Shown: positions 41,600-52,551 of the stretch, piece by piece | How positions within the stretch are numbered: position 1 is the stretch's first letter | Layout of the letters: each line of letters begins with the position of its first letter | Assembly (NCBI GenBank): GCA_009760855.2 | Contig: WPIO01000004.1 | Location: 2,352,001-2,416,000 of the forward strand | Source: Cristatella mucedo | Taxonomy: Eukaryota; Bryozoa; Phylactolaemata; Cristatellidae | Length of the DNA stretch: 64,000 bases | Direction of reading: 5' to 3' | Made by a program: the position numbers and the translations under genes | The notes under the pieces: model-generated | The model's database searches: none | The model's input: the letters and a program-made list of their open reading frames with translations, nothing else | What the model was told of the DNA's origin: nothing

Positions 41600-42960
41600 C
41601 GAAGCCAATTGCGAACGTACAATCGAGAACAATGGCCCGGCAATGGCCCGGCAATGGCCCGGGAAAATACGTCAATCCTAGGCGATTCAATCACAAATTG
41701 CGGCGCACCAGTATTTCTCGGGCCATAAATCCATATTTTCCCGGGCCATTGCCGTCGATTGCTAGGGATTGCTCGAGATGGAACGCGCAGATTGGCTTGA
41801 AAGTATGTGCGCGAGCTGTGAGATGTTACGTAAAATGAGAATGCGAGCTTCGTGCAGCCGATTTCTCGTCGATTTGCCTTAGGATTGCGGTATTGGCCCC
41901 GGCCCTTGCTGTCGACTTACGTGCACTGTTGAAAATTAGCGTGCCAAATAGCTTGAAAGTTCAACGGTTTCACTTTAAACACAATTAAATGTCAAATGCA
42001 ATGGCAATTGGAGCTTCGCACAGCCAGTTTGCGATCGATTCTTCGCGGATTGTAGCGGATTGTTGCTTCGAGCCGAGCCGTTGCCGTAGATTGCCATTCA
42101 TTTCTCTAGATTGTACGAGCGCGATTAATTAAAATTACCTGGTTGCACTTTAGTCTTATATGCAATACGTAAGTTAGATCTTCACGTTGGCAATTTGAGG
42201 ATGATTGGCAGGGAATTAGAGTGGATTTCGCTATTTCCCCAAGTTATTTCTGGCGATTGCGGCGCATTGCCAGAGTTCGTGGATGCACTATTTTTTACTT
42301 TAAGTAGGTGCGCACACAACATTGTGCGCTTTAATAAGCGATAAAAACTGGAGCTTGGCGTAATCTATTTCTGATAGTTTTTCGGTGGATGCCATGGATT
42401 TGGAGTGGATTGCAGTATTAGCCCGGGCTATTGCAGGCGATTGCAGCGCATTGCACGAGGACTGCCGCGCCAATGCAAGCGAAAATGTGTGAGTACAACT
42501 TTGACAAAGTTTGACTTCGTATGCAATCAAAAAAGAAGCTTTTCGCACATGATTTCTTTCGTTATACCAGCGTGGAGCGCAGTGGATTGCGGTGGATTGG
42601 CCCCTGGCGGCTGCAATCGGTTTCAGTAGACATCGTGAAACGCGTGAAATTTTGTGGGTACATTTTACATGCATCGTTTTTTCTAAGCTTCTTGGAGCTT
42701 GGCGAATCTGAATGTTGATCATATTTGAGGCGAACTAAAGTGGATTGCCGTGTTTTGCGGTACAGGCCTTCGTCTTTGCAGCTCATTTGCACGAGTGGGC
42801 TTGGGCACGATCTCATGAAATCGGGTTGGACACATAAAATCGAAGATGTACTACAATATCCGCTCAAAATTTGAGCTCGGAAAGGCTCGCCAATGCCCAG
42901 TCGATTCGGCCTAATTAGAGTGGATTGCGTCAATTCGTCGACCCCGAAGCCGAGCACCTG
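41600..42960 (+). repeat. Degenerate tandem array, ~175 bp monomers
   Basis: A motif around (g)agtggattgcg recurs near 41880, 42050, 42219, 42403, 42580, 42739 and 42918, spacings about 160-185 bp. A second motif, gagcttggcgaatc and variants, recurs near 41847, 42010, 42353, 42688 and 42873 in register. A third, tgaaattttgtgggtaca and variants, sits between. Monomers are well diverged, so the array is old. No coding potential seen. Confidence 0.75.
41652..41751. repeat. Long inverted repeat (18 bp arms) after a short tandem repeat
   Basis: caatggcccgggaaaata (41652-41669) pairs exactly with tattttcccgggccattg (41734-41751). Two further caatggcccgg copies directly precede the left arm (from 41631). 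Confidence 0.9.
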
Positions 42961-43174
42961 CCTTGGACCACTCCTTAGCTCTTTCAGCAACTTCGTGTGC
43001 ACAATTGTGAGAGCGCACGAAAGGCCAGACGTAGCGTTCAGCTGAGCAACTGTCTCCCTGCATCTAATTGCGGCAGTCGGAGGCAGCTCAGATCTCTGCC
43101 GGCGGACTCGGCGTCGGTCTGTCCCGGTCTCCTTTGGTGCCGTACGCGACGTAGATTGATGAGGCAAGTGTGAC

Positions 43175-43765
43175 AGCTAATGCCTTCAAGGTACCTCGTA
43201 CAGACCTGCACTGACTACCAGTCAAGCAACGCATCAATTTCAAGGTTTTGTTCCTCACTTTCAGATCCCTTCATTCTTTGGTTTCAACCTACCTATCAGA
43301 TCTACTCCCTCACCAGGCTAAGTATGCATCGTACCACCCACTTTTCGGAATCTGACTGTTTACCCATACCTCGTACAAACCTCGAATATTCCGAAGACTG
43401 TGCCTTTAGTTCCTATGCTCCCAAAGCTTGGAACTCACCCGGACTTCCGTCACGACATTACCTGACTCGACCACATTTAAAAAAAAATTAAAAACGCACC
43501 TATTTACGGCAGCATTTAGTGAATCTCTGTGATTCGTCCTGTATGTGCTTGTGCGTGCTGACGCTACTGCATGCTGCCACTAACCGCACTTGCGTGCTGA
43601 CCCTGTGCATGTCACCCCTAACCACGTGATTCTTGTTGTTTATTGAGCATGCTACTACTTACTACCCTTTCAATCATGCTTCCTTTGCAGCCATTGTAGA
43701 GCGCCTAGAAAGAGATTGGGTTCTCTGAGGGCGCTTTATCAAGTGTTATTGTTATTTTTACAACG
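43175..43765 (+). mobile_element. L2-A LINE, C-terminal part and tail
   Basis: ctgcactgactaccagtcaa, PRTNLEYSEDCAFSSYAPKA and then WNSP, full untranslated tail with core tagagcgcctagaaagagat. Confidence 0.9.
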
Positions 43766-43849
43766 CTACCGTTAGTAAACCGCACGAGCTTGAGGTGAGT
43801 TGGTTTAAGTTTATTGGTAAGTCAACCACATTCGGCACATGCTAAAGCA

Positions 43850-43916
43850 CAGCGTAACACCCACATAGTCTTTATGACTTTGTGGAGTTACAGACGGAGA
43901 TACATTACATTACATG
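43850..43916 (+). mobile_element. L2-B tail only
   Basis: gcgtaacacccacatagtct, tggagttacagacggagata, then cattacattacat. Confidence 0.8.
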
Positions 43917-43947
43917 ACAGCTTCGCACTTTCAGTTATTGAGGTGGT

Positions 43948-44525
43948 AATAATAATAAGTCTTTTGTATAGCGCCCCACGACAGCTGCATCTATATTATA
44001 ATAATTATAAGCATATTAATGGCAATATATTTTTACAGTGCCCTCTGACAACTAAATCTCTTCCTAGCAGTTTAAATACGCTGTATAGGAGGAATCGTTT
44101 CAATTGGTTAGTGCTAAAATGCCCAACGTCAGCAAGCGTAAGCATGTAAAAGATATTCTCACGGACTGAGCCAATGGTATAAGTAGAAGGTGCGATTTTA
44201 GCTTACTTTAAAATGTAGCTAAGTCCGAAAGTTAGGGGTACAGCTAACGACTTACGCATGTCAGAAGAGCTGGCGGTTCGACACCTAGCCTGATCTGGTA
44301 AGTAGTTCGAATGATTAGGCGCGATGCCAGAGAATGGAAGGTACCTAAAAGTGAGCGAAACAAGTCTGAAGTCGACGCGCCACTTTACGGATAGCAAAGG
44401 CATTCGGGTGAGAAGTAGTGTAATGCGACACAAATGTGACGTTCACGACTGACAAGCCTGGCTGGCGAGTTTTTTTTGCACAAACGGTAAGCGTCTTATT
44501 GTCCGAGCGCTCGTATCGTGCTCGG
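43948..44525 (-). mobile_element. L2-A-like LINE, diverged 3' end
   Basis: Starts with TTA-type tails (aataataataagtctt), then the tail core in decayed form, then on minus VKWRVDFRLVSLTFRYL and SSSDMRKSLAVP, the L2 C-terminus. Confidence 0.75.
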
Positions 44526-44574
44526 CCAAGTATGAAGAAGCGCGCAGAAAAAGAAAAGAAAAAGACCATCTGAT

Positions 44575-44634
44575 GTAACAGCCTCGTTTATGTAGTGGCA
44601 GCCGAGCCTTTACGGCTATCGCCTTAACGGCGTC
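44575..44634 (-). mobile_element. SINE-1, 3' part only
   Basis: taacagcctcgtttatgtag, then gagcctttacggctatcgcc. Confidence 0.65.
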
Positions 44635-45570
44635 AGCGCTGCTTCGCGAAAGCAAAGCTAGCGGCAACGAAGAGCGCACAGGTTCGCCGGAGAGCAGAGG
44701 CACCGGAGAGCTGAGTGAAACTGACGCGTCCTTAGCTGAGACTTGACTGACGCAAAGTCGACGCAGTTGGCGACAGAAGCATCGACGCAACCGGATGGAT
44801 TTGCCAAGCGACGTGGCCAGTGGCCGCCGAAGCCGCTGTTGCTCGGAGGTGAGAGGCCAACGCAAGCAGCCCAGGAGCGCGACAGAAAGGGCGTCGAGAT
44901 TGACCCTCCTCCTCCTCCCCCCACCTCCCCAGCTGAGCGCGGCTGCGTCTACTCGCCGCCGCGGCCGCGCCAACGTGGCTACCGCGAGCGTCGAAGCGCC
45001 GATCGAGCATCAAAGCTTGAAACTCCGAGGCGTCCTGCGGCAGCAGAGGAGGCAGCAGCAAGCTCTAGCCCCGAGTCTCGCGAGGCTCGAGACTCGGGGC
45101 CGGACGACGCGGCTCAGCGGAACGCCCGACTGGGCGCCTCGGCTGCTCCGCGCACGCGGCTCCTTCGCTGACCGAAGCCTCGAGCGCGCAAGGCTCAGCT
45201 GGCCTTTTCGTAGCCAGCCACAACCACCTCTTCTCTCCTCCCTCCCTCTCCCTCCCTCCCCAAAGAGTACGGCAGCCTCGCTAAAAAAGAAAACGTAGCC
45301 GTCTCTGCAAACGGACCAAAGTCGGTGCCCGCCAAGCGAGCATTGGCTCTCGCGAAGACTTTCGATTCTTCTCGAGCGCTCCACGTGAAAACGAGCGCGA
45401 GCTATTACATTTGCACACGTGGCGCCAGCGACTGGCTGAATGCTCAGCGGCCGGAAGTCATTGTGCGCCCAGTTTAAAAAAAGGAAGAAAAACTGACTGC
45501 TTCATTTTGAGAATCTGAAGGATCGGGCGCCGAAGGCGCACCGCCCTCTGCCGGTCCGTTCAGCCTCGGC
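44635..45570. promoter_or_regulatory. CpG-rich block, possible CpG island/promoter
   Basis: Very rich in CG dinucleotides compared with neighbours, with polypyrimidine segments (44906-44930; 45225-45260). Frames up to 142 codons exist on both strands, but they are low-complexity Arg/Pro/Ser/Ala and match no family. No paired exon recognised. Confidence 0.4.
45068..45100. repeat. Perfect hairpin, 13 bp stem, 7 nt loop
   Basis: gccccgagtctcg / cgagactcggggc with loop cgaggct. GC-rich, hence very stable if single-stranded or transcribed. Confidence 0.95.
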
Positions 45571-45627
45571 AAAAGAAAAAGTAAAAAATGGCTAGGCTTT
45601 CTCTTGAGAAACGGTCGATAGCGAGCC

Positions 45628-45697
45628 TACCTGTAAAGCGCCTAGAGAGAGATTAAGTTCTCTGAGGGCGCTTTATCAAGTGAATTATTATTATTAA
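45628..45697 (+). mobile_element. L2-A tail, minimal
   Basis: ctgtaaagcgcctagagaga to gtgaattattattatt; only the last ~70 bp of the element. Confidence 0.85.
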
Positions 45698-45739
45698 AAT
45701 ACGAGAGAACACCACCGCTCCTCCCATTTCTGGATGGTG

Positions 45740-46545
45740 CCGAAGCGGCGCGCTAATGGCGCGAGGCCCAGCTGTCGTCTTTCGACCTGTCAGAAATGAA
45801 ATTGATAGCGAATTCGGAGAGCCTCAAGCTGGGCGCGCGCGGAATGCCGCTCGATGGGCCTCCGTCCGAGAACCGTCTAGAAGGAATGGCCTCTTAAGCG
45901 GCCTTCGAAAAGTGCGCCAGTCCCATCTAAAAATGAAGCAGCTCGACGTCTGATAAACGACTCTCTCGTTTCGCGAAACCAAGGAGCGCCGCCTCGGCGG
46001 CGGCCTGCTCGACGCGATCAAAAGAGATCCAAGAAAAAGTGGGCAGCATCCAGCGTCTGAAGAAACTTCCCGAAACGGCTCGCGAGCCCCGCCCCCTCTC
46101 GAAAGCCGTCCGACGCGCCGCTCTAGCCTTGCTGCGAGAATCCGCTTGGGATGAGGTCAGGGTCAGCGCTTTCTCGGCTTAGTCCTTCCCACGCTGCCGG
46201 CTGTCTGTAATAAGCCAGGGGAACTCCACCGTCGGAGCCTAGTATCCTGCGCGGATGGGCTACAACTGCGGCGTTTCCCGCGCAGCGCCTGAAGAGAAGC
46301 GTCTCCAGCTGCTTTCGCCGCTTTCGGGTCGCCTGCGGTCTGCAGCTGGGGTCAGGGAGCGGCGGTTAAAGTCCCCTCTGGGCCTCTGTCTGCGGGCACG
46401 CCTTCCCGTCGGCCTGTGCGGTTCCGTCGGGCTGCAGCACTTTGCGCGCCCCCTTATCTCAGTCGACGGCACCGACGGTGGATCGGCGATTTTCCGGGTT
46501 CGAACAGCGAGCAGAAAGCCTCGCCAAACGTCACAGTAGGCTCGC
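45740..46545. other. GC-rich unique region, no gene recognised
   Basis: CpG-rich with short open frames (65 codons at 45756; 94 codons at 46255-46539) lacking any recognisable domain. Confidence 0.4.
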
Positions 46546-46616
46546 ATGCATGACTTGGAGTATTTTTTTTTATCGGGACAGTAAATAGTCTGCGTAACGA
46601 ACCGCAAATTCAAATA

Positions 46617-46882
46617 GAGACAGACAGACAGACAGACAGAGGCGGGATAGCGAAACGGAGACTTGGGCAGAAATACAGTGAGACTAAGGGTGAGAAAAAA
46701 GAGAGGTGGAGTTAAAAAAAATGATAATTTGAGGAGACAGACAGAGACATGCAGAGACAGAGGCAGAGACAGACAGAGACAGGAAAAGACATGCAGAGAC
46801 AGGCAGAGACAGAGGCAGAGACAGAGGCAGAGACAGGGGCAGAGACCGGCAGAGACATGCAGAGACAGAGGCAGAGACACCA
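46617..46882. repeat. (ACAG)n and AGAGAC/AGAGGC hexamer array, left block
   Basis: Begins gacagacagacagacagac, then hexamer steps from 46736. Separated from the main block by about 95 bp of unique sequence and an L2-A tail. Confidence 0.9.
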
Positions 46883-46976
46883 GAAAAACGATCCCTTCGT
46901 TTCTCACATCTTCAGTTAGGGCTAAGAAAAGTAATAGACACGGGCAGGTTACACCAGCAGCAGGTTCTCTCATTCA

Positions 46977-47065
46977 TTTGCATGCTGACCCTGTGCATGT
47001 CACCCCTAACCAAATTATTCATTTTGTTTGTTTATCAAGCACGATATTACCCACCATTCAATTGC
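46977..47065 (+). mobile_element. L2-A tail fragment inside the hexamer array, 3' end missing
   Basis: tttgcatgctgaccctgtgc to accattcaattgcc, then directly agagacaggcag. The core and (TTA)n that should follow are absent. Confidence 0.85.
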
Positions 47066-47697
47066 CAGAGACAGGCAGAGACAGGCAAAGACAGGCAGAG
47101 ACAGGCAGAGACAGAGGCAGAGACAGAGGCAGAGACAGAGGCAGAGACAGAGGCAGAGACAGAGGCAAAGACAGACAGAGACAGAGGCAGAGACAGAGGC
47201 AGAGACAGGGGCAGAGACAGAGGCAGAGACAGGGGCAGAGACAGAGACAGGGGCAGAGACAGAGGCAGAGACAGGCAGGCAGAGACAGAGGCAGAGAGAG
47301 ACAGAGGCAGAGACAGAGGCAGAGACAGGGGCAGAGACAGAGGCAGAGACAGAGGCAGAGACAGAGGCAGAGACAGGCAGAGACAGAGGCAGAGACAGAG
47401 GCAGAGACAGGGGCAGAGACAGGCAGAGACAGGCAGAGACAGAGGCAGAGACAGAGGCAGAGACAGAGGCAGAGACAGAGACAGAGGCAGAGACAGGGGC
47501 AGAGACAGGGGCAGAGACAGAGGCAGAGACAGAGGCAGAGACAGAGGCAGAGACAGAGGCAGAGACAGAGCAGAGACAGAGGCAGAGACAGAGGCAGAGA
47601 CAGAGGCAGAGACAGAGGCAGAGACAGAGGCAGAGACAGAGGCAGAGACAGAGGCAGAGACAGAGGCAGAGACAGAGGCAGAGACAGGGGCAGAGAG
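47066..47697. repeat. AGAGAC/AGAGGC hexamer minisatellite, main block
   Basis: About 630 bp of AGAGAC alternating with AGAGGC or AGGGGC, largely a 12 bp higher-order unit (ggcagagacaga). The final ~130 bp is most homogeneous. Two of the three frames on each strand are open throughout (RDRG, AETE, LPLS, SVSA), all artefacts. Confidence 0.97.
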
Positions 47698-47814
47698 AAA
47701 TATTCACTGATTCTTCGCACAGAGCTTGCCATTGTCACTTTGCTCATGCCACGGGGTTCGGTAGTAGCTCCGCTAGACTCGTGGCTCTGAGTCCAACAGC
47801 AGCAGACTGTTTTG

Positions 47815-47895
47815 TACGGTCCACCACCAACCGTTATGATAGCCACTCAGGGTCTTCTGCCGCTATATAAACTAGGCCTGTTGAATCTGCTGACC
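47815..47895 (+). mobile_element. SINE-1, 3' part
   Basis: ccaccaccaaccgttatgat, gtcttctgccgctatataaa, then cctgttgaatctgctgac. Confidence 0.65.
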
Positions 47896-48430
47896 TTTAA
47901 TCTTGTATCTAACCGAAGGGTGGGAGTCACATCTTTGCAAGTCATACAATGGCTTTCATAGGGTCCATAGATCAGGTGACAAATTTTTTCGCAGGGAATA
48001 CTCCAACTGGTTTCCAGAATATATTTAATAACTTTTAATAATTTGTACGCCTAATTGAATAAGATTAGTACATTCGGAGCTGCCAGCTGGATTCAGCCAA
48101 TCAATTAGAGGCTCCTCCGGCTGTGCTTAGAAAACTTGCCGTCGGGTCGCACGCATGCGCTCGTCTTTCTCGGGGAGGGGCTGCCACTTCTCTAGGAAGC
48201 ATCCTGTGAGGAATCTTCGATTTTAGAGTGAATGATAGGAACGCCGAGGAACAGGGCGGCCTGGCCAGTGCCACCTGGCGGTGGCAGCTCGACGACACCT
48301 GGACCAGCTGCGGGCGCGAATAGGCGACTCTACGTCAGGCATCGCAGCGAAAAGCAGACGACGACGAGGAGGAGGAAGCGGCTGCTGCTCGACGGCCGCG
48401 CTACCTCTCGCCGCGCGGCCGGCGCCACAC

Positions 48431-48431
48431 C

Positions 48432-48462
<31 letters not shown>
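48431..48462. repeat. (CAG)n trinucleotide run
   Basis: About ten CAG units. Gives poly-Gln, poly-Ser or poly-Cys in overlapping frames; no surrounding gene is established. Confidence 0.95.
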
Positions 48463-48463
<1 letters not shown>

Positions 48464-48988
48464 CGGAGTTCTCTCTGCCTGGCTTGATGTAATCAGGTCC
48501 TAGACCGAAGGCCACCGGCGGCATTGTTATCTGGAGTCGCGCTAAAAGGAAACACTCCGAGTAGGTGCCATTTGAGTGACCTGCGAGACAGCCGCTCGCG
48601 TTCATTCGATAAGGAGCTCTCGACGCGAGTCAGCCGGCCGCCATCTGCCGAGATCGCTGGCCGCGGCGGCCTCGGAGATAACCGCGCTTGTTCCGAGCGA
48701 GAGACCGCCTGCTGAGACTGGTCAGAACCAGCGAGAGCCGGCCGAGGCCAGCTGCTAATCAGCCTCTCTGTGCAGTTGCCACGCGGAAACGGCAGCAGGC
48801 GCCGGCTTTCCGCAAAAAGCAGTTCATTCTGCCGTCTGCGCTCCGACGGCCTTGACACTGTCCACTGGAGTTCGCCGTTCTGAGCGGGAAACGCCTGTGC
48901 AAGTTGACGAAACGCGTGCCGCACGCGAAACGCACCTGCGCCCGCGCGAGCGCGTACACACGCACACGCGAGAACGCACGAACACGTG

Positions 48989-49036
48989 TTTAGGATTGAG
49001 CGCACGCACGAACGCACACGTGCGCTCAATCCTAAA
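48989..49036. repeat. Perfect hairpin, 18 bp stem, 12 nt loop
   Basis: tttaggattgagcgcacg (48989-49006) and cgtgcgctcaatcctaaa (49019-49036) are exact reverse complements; loop cacgaacgcaca. No mismatches, unlike the decayed repeats nearby. Confidence 0.97.
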
Positions 49037-49436
49037 AACGCACGCATAGACTTGACCGTCTCGAGTACCGCAACGAGATTTCGCGTAGCGTAGCCAGTCG
49101 CTTAGATATTATTTATTGTTATTATATTAGAGCACTTACTCGGCAACGAAAAGGAGCGACTCATGCCGAAAGGTCATTGGTTATGACTTTATTACGAGTA
49201 ACCACGCAGTGCGCCGAACGGGCAGTCTAGGGACAGCATTTTCGGAGTGCTTGGTTATAGCTGCTGTCAGCTGTCCACGGCGATATTTTATTTCTATTAT
49301 TTTAAGTAGAGCTCGAACGAACGTGGGAGCGGGGCATCTGCAGCCAGACGCATCGCTGACGTCTCGGCCGCCAGGCTGCCAAATCTGCTGCTGCGGCGGA
49401 TGAGAGAGAGAGAGCAACGAGAAAGAAAAAAATCCT

Positions 49437-49602
49437 AGCTGCTTAAACAGCCTCTTTTTGTATAGCGACAGAAGAGCCTTGATGGCTATCACCACCGCTT
49501 GCAGTGGCGATAAAGGATCACCCACAGCAGGAATCGAACCCACGACCTCAGGATCGAGGTCATAAAAGCAACCGCCTTACCTAGTGTGCCATCACGGCTC
49601 AG
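49437..49602 (-). mobile_element. SINE-1, near full length
   Basis: Minus strand: gagccgtgatggcacactag head, B-box ggttcgattcc (complement of 49530-49540), gataaaggatc body, ends gaggctgtttaa. Confidence 0.9.
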
Positions 49603-49657
49603 GGAGACAGACAACGACAAACAGATGGGACAGACATGACAGACACATATAAAAAAC

Positions 49658-49790
49658 AGAGACGATAGAGAGAGAGAGAGAGAGCGGAGAGAGGGATAGC
49701 GGAGAGAGAGAGAGCGAAGAGAGAGATAGCGGAGAGAGAGAGAGCGGAGAGAGAGAGAGAGCGAAGAGAAAGAGAGAGAGCGAGGGAGAC
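49658..49790. repeat. (GA)n with GCGGAGAGAGA / GCGAAGAGAGA steps
   Basis: A higher-order repeat: gagagag runs punctuated by agcgga/agcgaa about every 12-18 bp. Confidence 0.9.
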
Positions 49791-50950
49791 TGGCGCCAAC
49801 TGGCGCCAACTGGCTCTCCCCCTATCGGAAGCCGAGCTCGTGGCCGAGACTGTTCACACGCAGCAGTGTAGGCTGAATCGGTCTCGTTCTGAGGACTCTC
49901 CGCTCGAAGGTCGCTCGCGCAGCAGGTGAGCTCGAATCTCGAGGACTTTCTAAATCGCTAGAAAATCACCGCGACTCTTCGTCGCGCGTCGGTGCGGAAA
50001 CTTGCACATTTACGGGCGTTACGTTTTTGACCCATTATTCTCCGGAAGTTGTTCGCTCCATTATTCGCTACCTCGCAGCGCAAGGTCTGCAGACTGAAAG
50101 TCTGCCGTTGTCGACAGTTGGTAATCGATGCTGCTGTGGCATCATGCTAGCGGCAGACTAATGGCAGACGCCCGTATGCGGCTCCGGCGAACAGAGCGCT
50201 GTAACTACCGGAAGTAAAGCAGTGAGGAGCGCACGAAGGCAATGACGATACAGTGCGATTATTTTCCTACGGCTACGTCGTCCGGTATAGGGTCGCGTGG
50301 CAGTGCAGTCCACTCGGAACCGTGCCTCTGCGTAGAAGAGTTGATCTCCTGCAGAAAGCTTAAATAATGTGCAAGCGAAACGCTGGCATACTACATCGGC
50401 CAGACTACGACATATATCTAAGTCGTGGATCTATGTCGTAATCTATGATCCTATAGATTCCTTGTGGCTACCGAATCAATCAAATAGGAACAGGATGCGT
50501 CATTATCTTCTGTTTAGAAAGCATATCTTGAGAGATCTGAAGCGATAGCTAGTCAGATGTACTTATGGCTTTGAACTAGCGAGTCATGTGCTATGACAAG
50601 TGCTGCACTAACGCCGCCCTCGGCAGCCAGCGGCGGCCGTCGAATACACTGATCTACGTTAACGACGTGGATTATGAGATAGTCAGATTAAGATTAGGAT
50701 TAAGAGTCAGATTATCAGATAGTCAGATTAAGTTATAGGCGCTCTCCATTGCTGCCTCGCTCTGCGGCCATCGGTACCAGATCGTGCAGAGGCTGAGCAA
50801 GTATTTTCGGCCGGACTCCATTGCTACGTTAGCTGCTGCGTTCGTTGCACAGGGCGATTAAGAGTAGGAGCAGCTATGGCGCCTTTGCAACATCGGCGTC
50901 GGAAGTGTGGAATAATTGCCGAGGACCGTCGATACTATGGACCACCAATA
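49791..50950. other. Mixed GC-rich to unique region, no gene recognised
   Basis: A CpG-rich segment ends with cagcaggtgagc at 49919-49930, which would suit a splice donor of a noncoding first exon, but there is no supporting partner exon. A short (agtcagatta) repeat lies at 50679-50735. I see no other feature. Confidence 0.3.
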
Positions 50951-50954
50951 GTAA

Positions 50955-52005
50955 CAATGATGAGAATACATTTGATAAAGTGCCAGCATATAACTCAATC
51001 TCTTTCTAGGCGCTTTACAATTGCTGCAAAGGAAGCTTGATCGAATGGTTAGTTGTAGCATGCTCAATAAACAACAAAAATAACATGGTTAGGGGTGACA
51101 TGCACAGGGTCAGCACGCAAGTGCGGTTAGTGGCAGCATGCAACAGCGTAAGCACGCATACGCACATACAGGACGAATCACAGGGACTCACTAAATGCTG
51201 TCATAAATAGGTGCGTTTTCAGTTTCTTTTTAAATGTGGACAAGTCAGGAGATGCCGTGACGAAGGTCGTGAGTGAGTTTAGGCTTTGGGAGCATACGAT
51301 CTAAAGGCATGGTCTCCAAAGGATTTGAGGTTTGTACGAGGTGTAGTTAAAGACTTGGATTTTTTTTAAAGCGAGTTTAACTATGCTTAGCCTGGTGTGG
51401 GAGAAGATCATATAGCTGGAGCCACAAAAGGAAGGGACCTGAAAGTGAGTGACAAAACGTTGAAGTCGGTGCGTAGCTTGACTGGGAGTCAGTCCAGGTC
51501 GGCGAAAAGTGGTGTGATATGGTAACTGCGACGCTCACGACAGACAAACCTGGCTGCAGAGGTTTGCACCAGCTGTAAGCCCCTGGGTGCACAGGCCGGT
51601 AGGCCAACAAGCAGTGAGTTACAGAAGCCAAGACGGGATGTCACAAATGCATGGACCAACTTAGATGCGGTATCCTTATTTAAACAAGCCCGAATTTTAG
51701 CCATGGTATGTAGCTGAAAGTAGGCAGACTTGACCGTGTAGCTGATGTGGCCGTCCAATGAAAGGTCACTTTGGAACACGACACCTGGATTTCGTGCAGA
51801 TTCAAGAGGAGATATGCTGGCAGAGCCGATTTTGAGCGTTAGCCTTCCCAATTTCCGAAACACACTTGGTTTGCCCATAACTAGTAAGTTGGTTTTATCA
51901 TCATTCAATTTAAGAAAATTTGCTGCCATCCGTGTACGGATGTCATCAATACATGCAGCAAGTGAGTTGAGAGAATTTGAGGTGCTGGAGGGCTGGGAGA
52001 GATAA
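50955..52005 (-). mobile_element. L2-A LINE, C-terminal part and tail
   Basis: Minus strand: SLNSLAACIDDIRTRMAANF, LNDDKTNLLVMGKPSVFRK, LTLKIGSASISPLESARNPG, FQLHTMAKIRACLNKDTASK, then ASVTHCLLAY. Frame shift near 51500. The tail lies at 50955-51200. Confidence 0.92.
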
Positions 52006-52550
52006 TAATAATAATATTGCACTTGATAAAGCGCCCTCAGAGAACTTAATCTCTTTCTAGGCGCTTTACATTTGCTGCAAAGTGATACGCAATAGAATAG
52101 TAAGTAAAATCATGCTTGAAAAACAAACAAAATGAATAACATGGTTAGGGGTTACATGCACTGGGTCAGCATGCAAATGTGGTTAGTGGCAGCATGAACA
52201 GTGTCAGCACGCATAAGCACATCGAGGACGAATCACAAGGACCCACTAAATGCTGTCCTAAATAGGTATGTTTCAAAGCAAAGGTACAACTGCATGTCGT
52301 CCGCATAGAAGTGAAGCCTAGATTTCGCTTGGCAATCACATCGGCAAGAGGAAGAGTATAAACCGTGAAAAGAACGGGACCAAGCACGGAGCCCTGAGGT
52401 AACTCATATTTCAGGGGTTCCTCAGATGATCATACATTCACATTTGTGCATTCACATCAATACTCTGGAGTTTTCCCCTGAGATAGGGCCTGAACTATTG
52501 CAGAGCAATGCCAGTAATGCCCAGGAGAGATGAGAGGGGCTCAAGAAGTA
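52006..52550 (-). mobile_element. L2-A LINE with internal deletion (RT joined to tail)
   Basis: Tail core and untranslated segment (52006-52270) are joined directly to RT sequence LGPVLFTVYTLPLADVIAKR and the upstream palm (52270-52550). The ~0.8 kb between, encoding the region after YADD, is missing. Confidence 0.85.
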
Positions 52551-52551
52551 C

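Larger units (their letters stand above)
48110..49110. promoter_or_regulatory. CpG-rich block with CAG run and hairpin
   Basis: Strong CpG content, a (CAG)10-11 run and a perfect hairpin. Frames on both strands are low-complexity. Could be a CpG island of a gene whose exons I cannot identify. Confidence 0.35.

Noticed and set aside
44743-45298. Overlapping 142- and 167-codon frames in the CpG block
   Set aside because: Low-complexity Arg/Pro/Ala/Ser on both strands as expected of GC-rich DNA; no domain and no splice partner.
46663-47870. Frames of 230-375 codons (RDRG, AETE, RQRQ, LPLS)
   Set aside because: Produced by the AGAGAC/AGAGGC array, whose hexamer period leaves most frames open on both strands.
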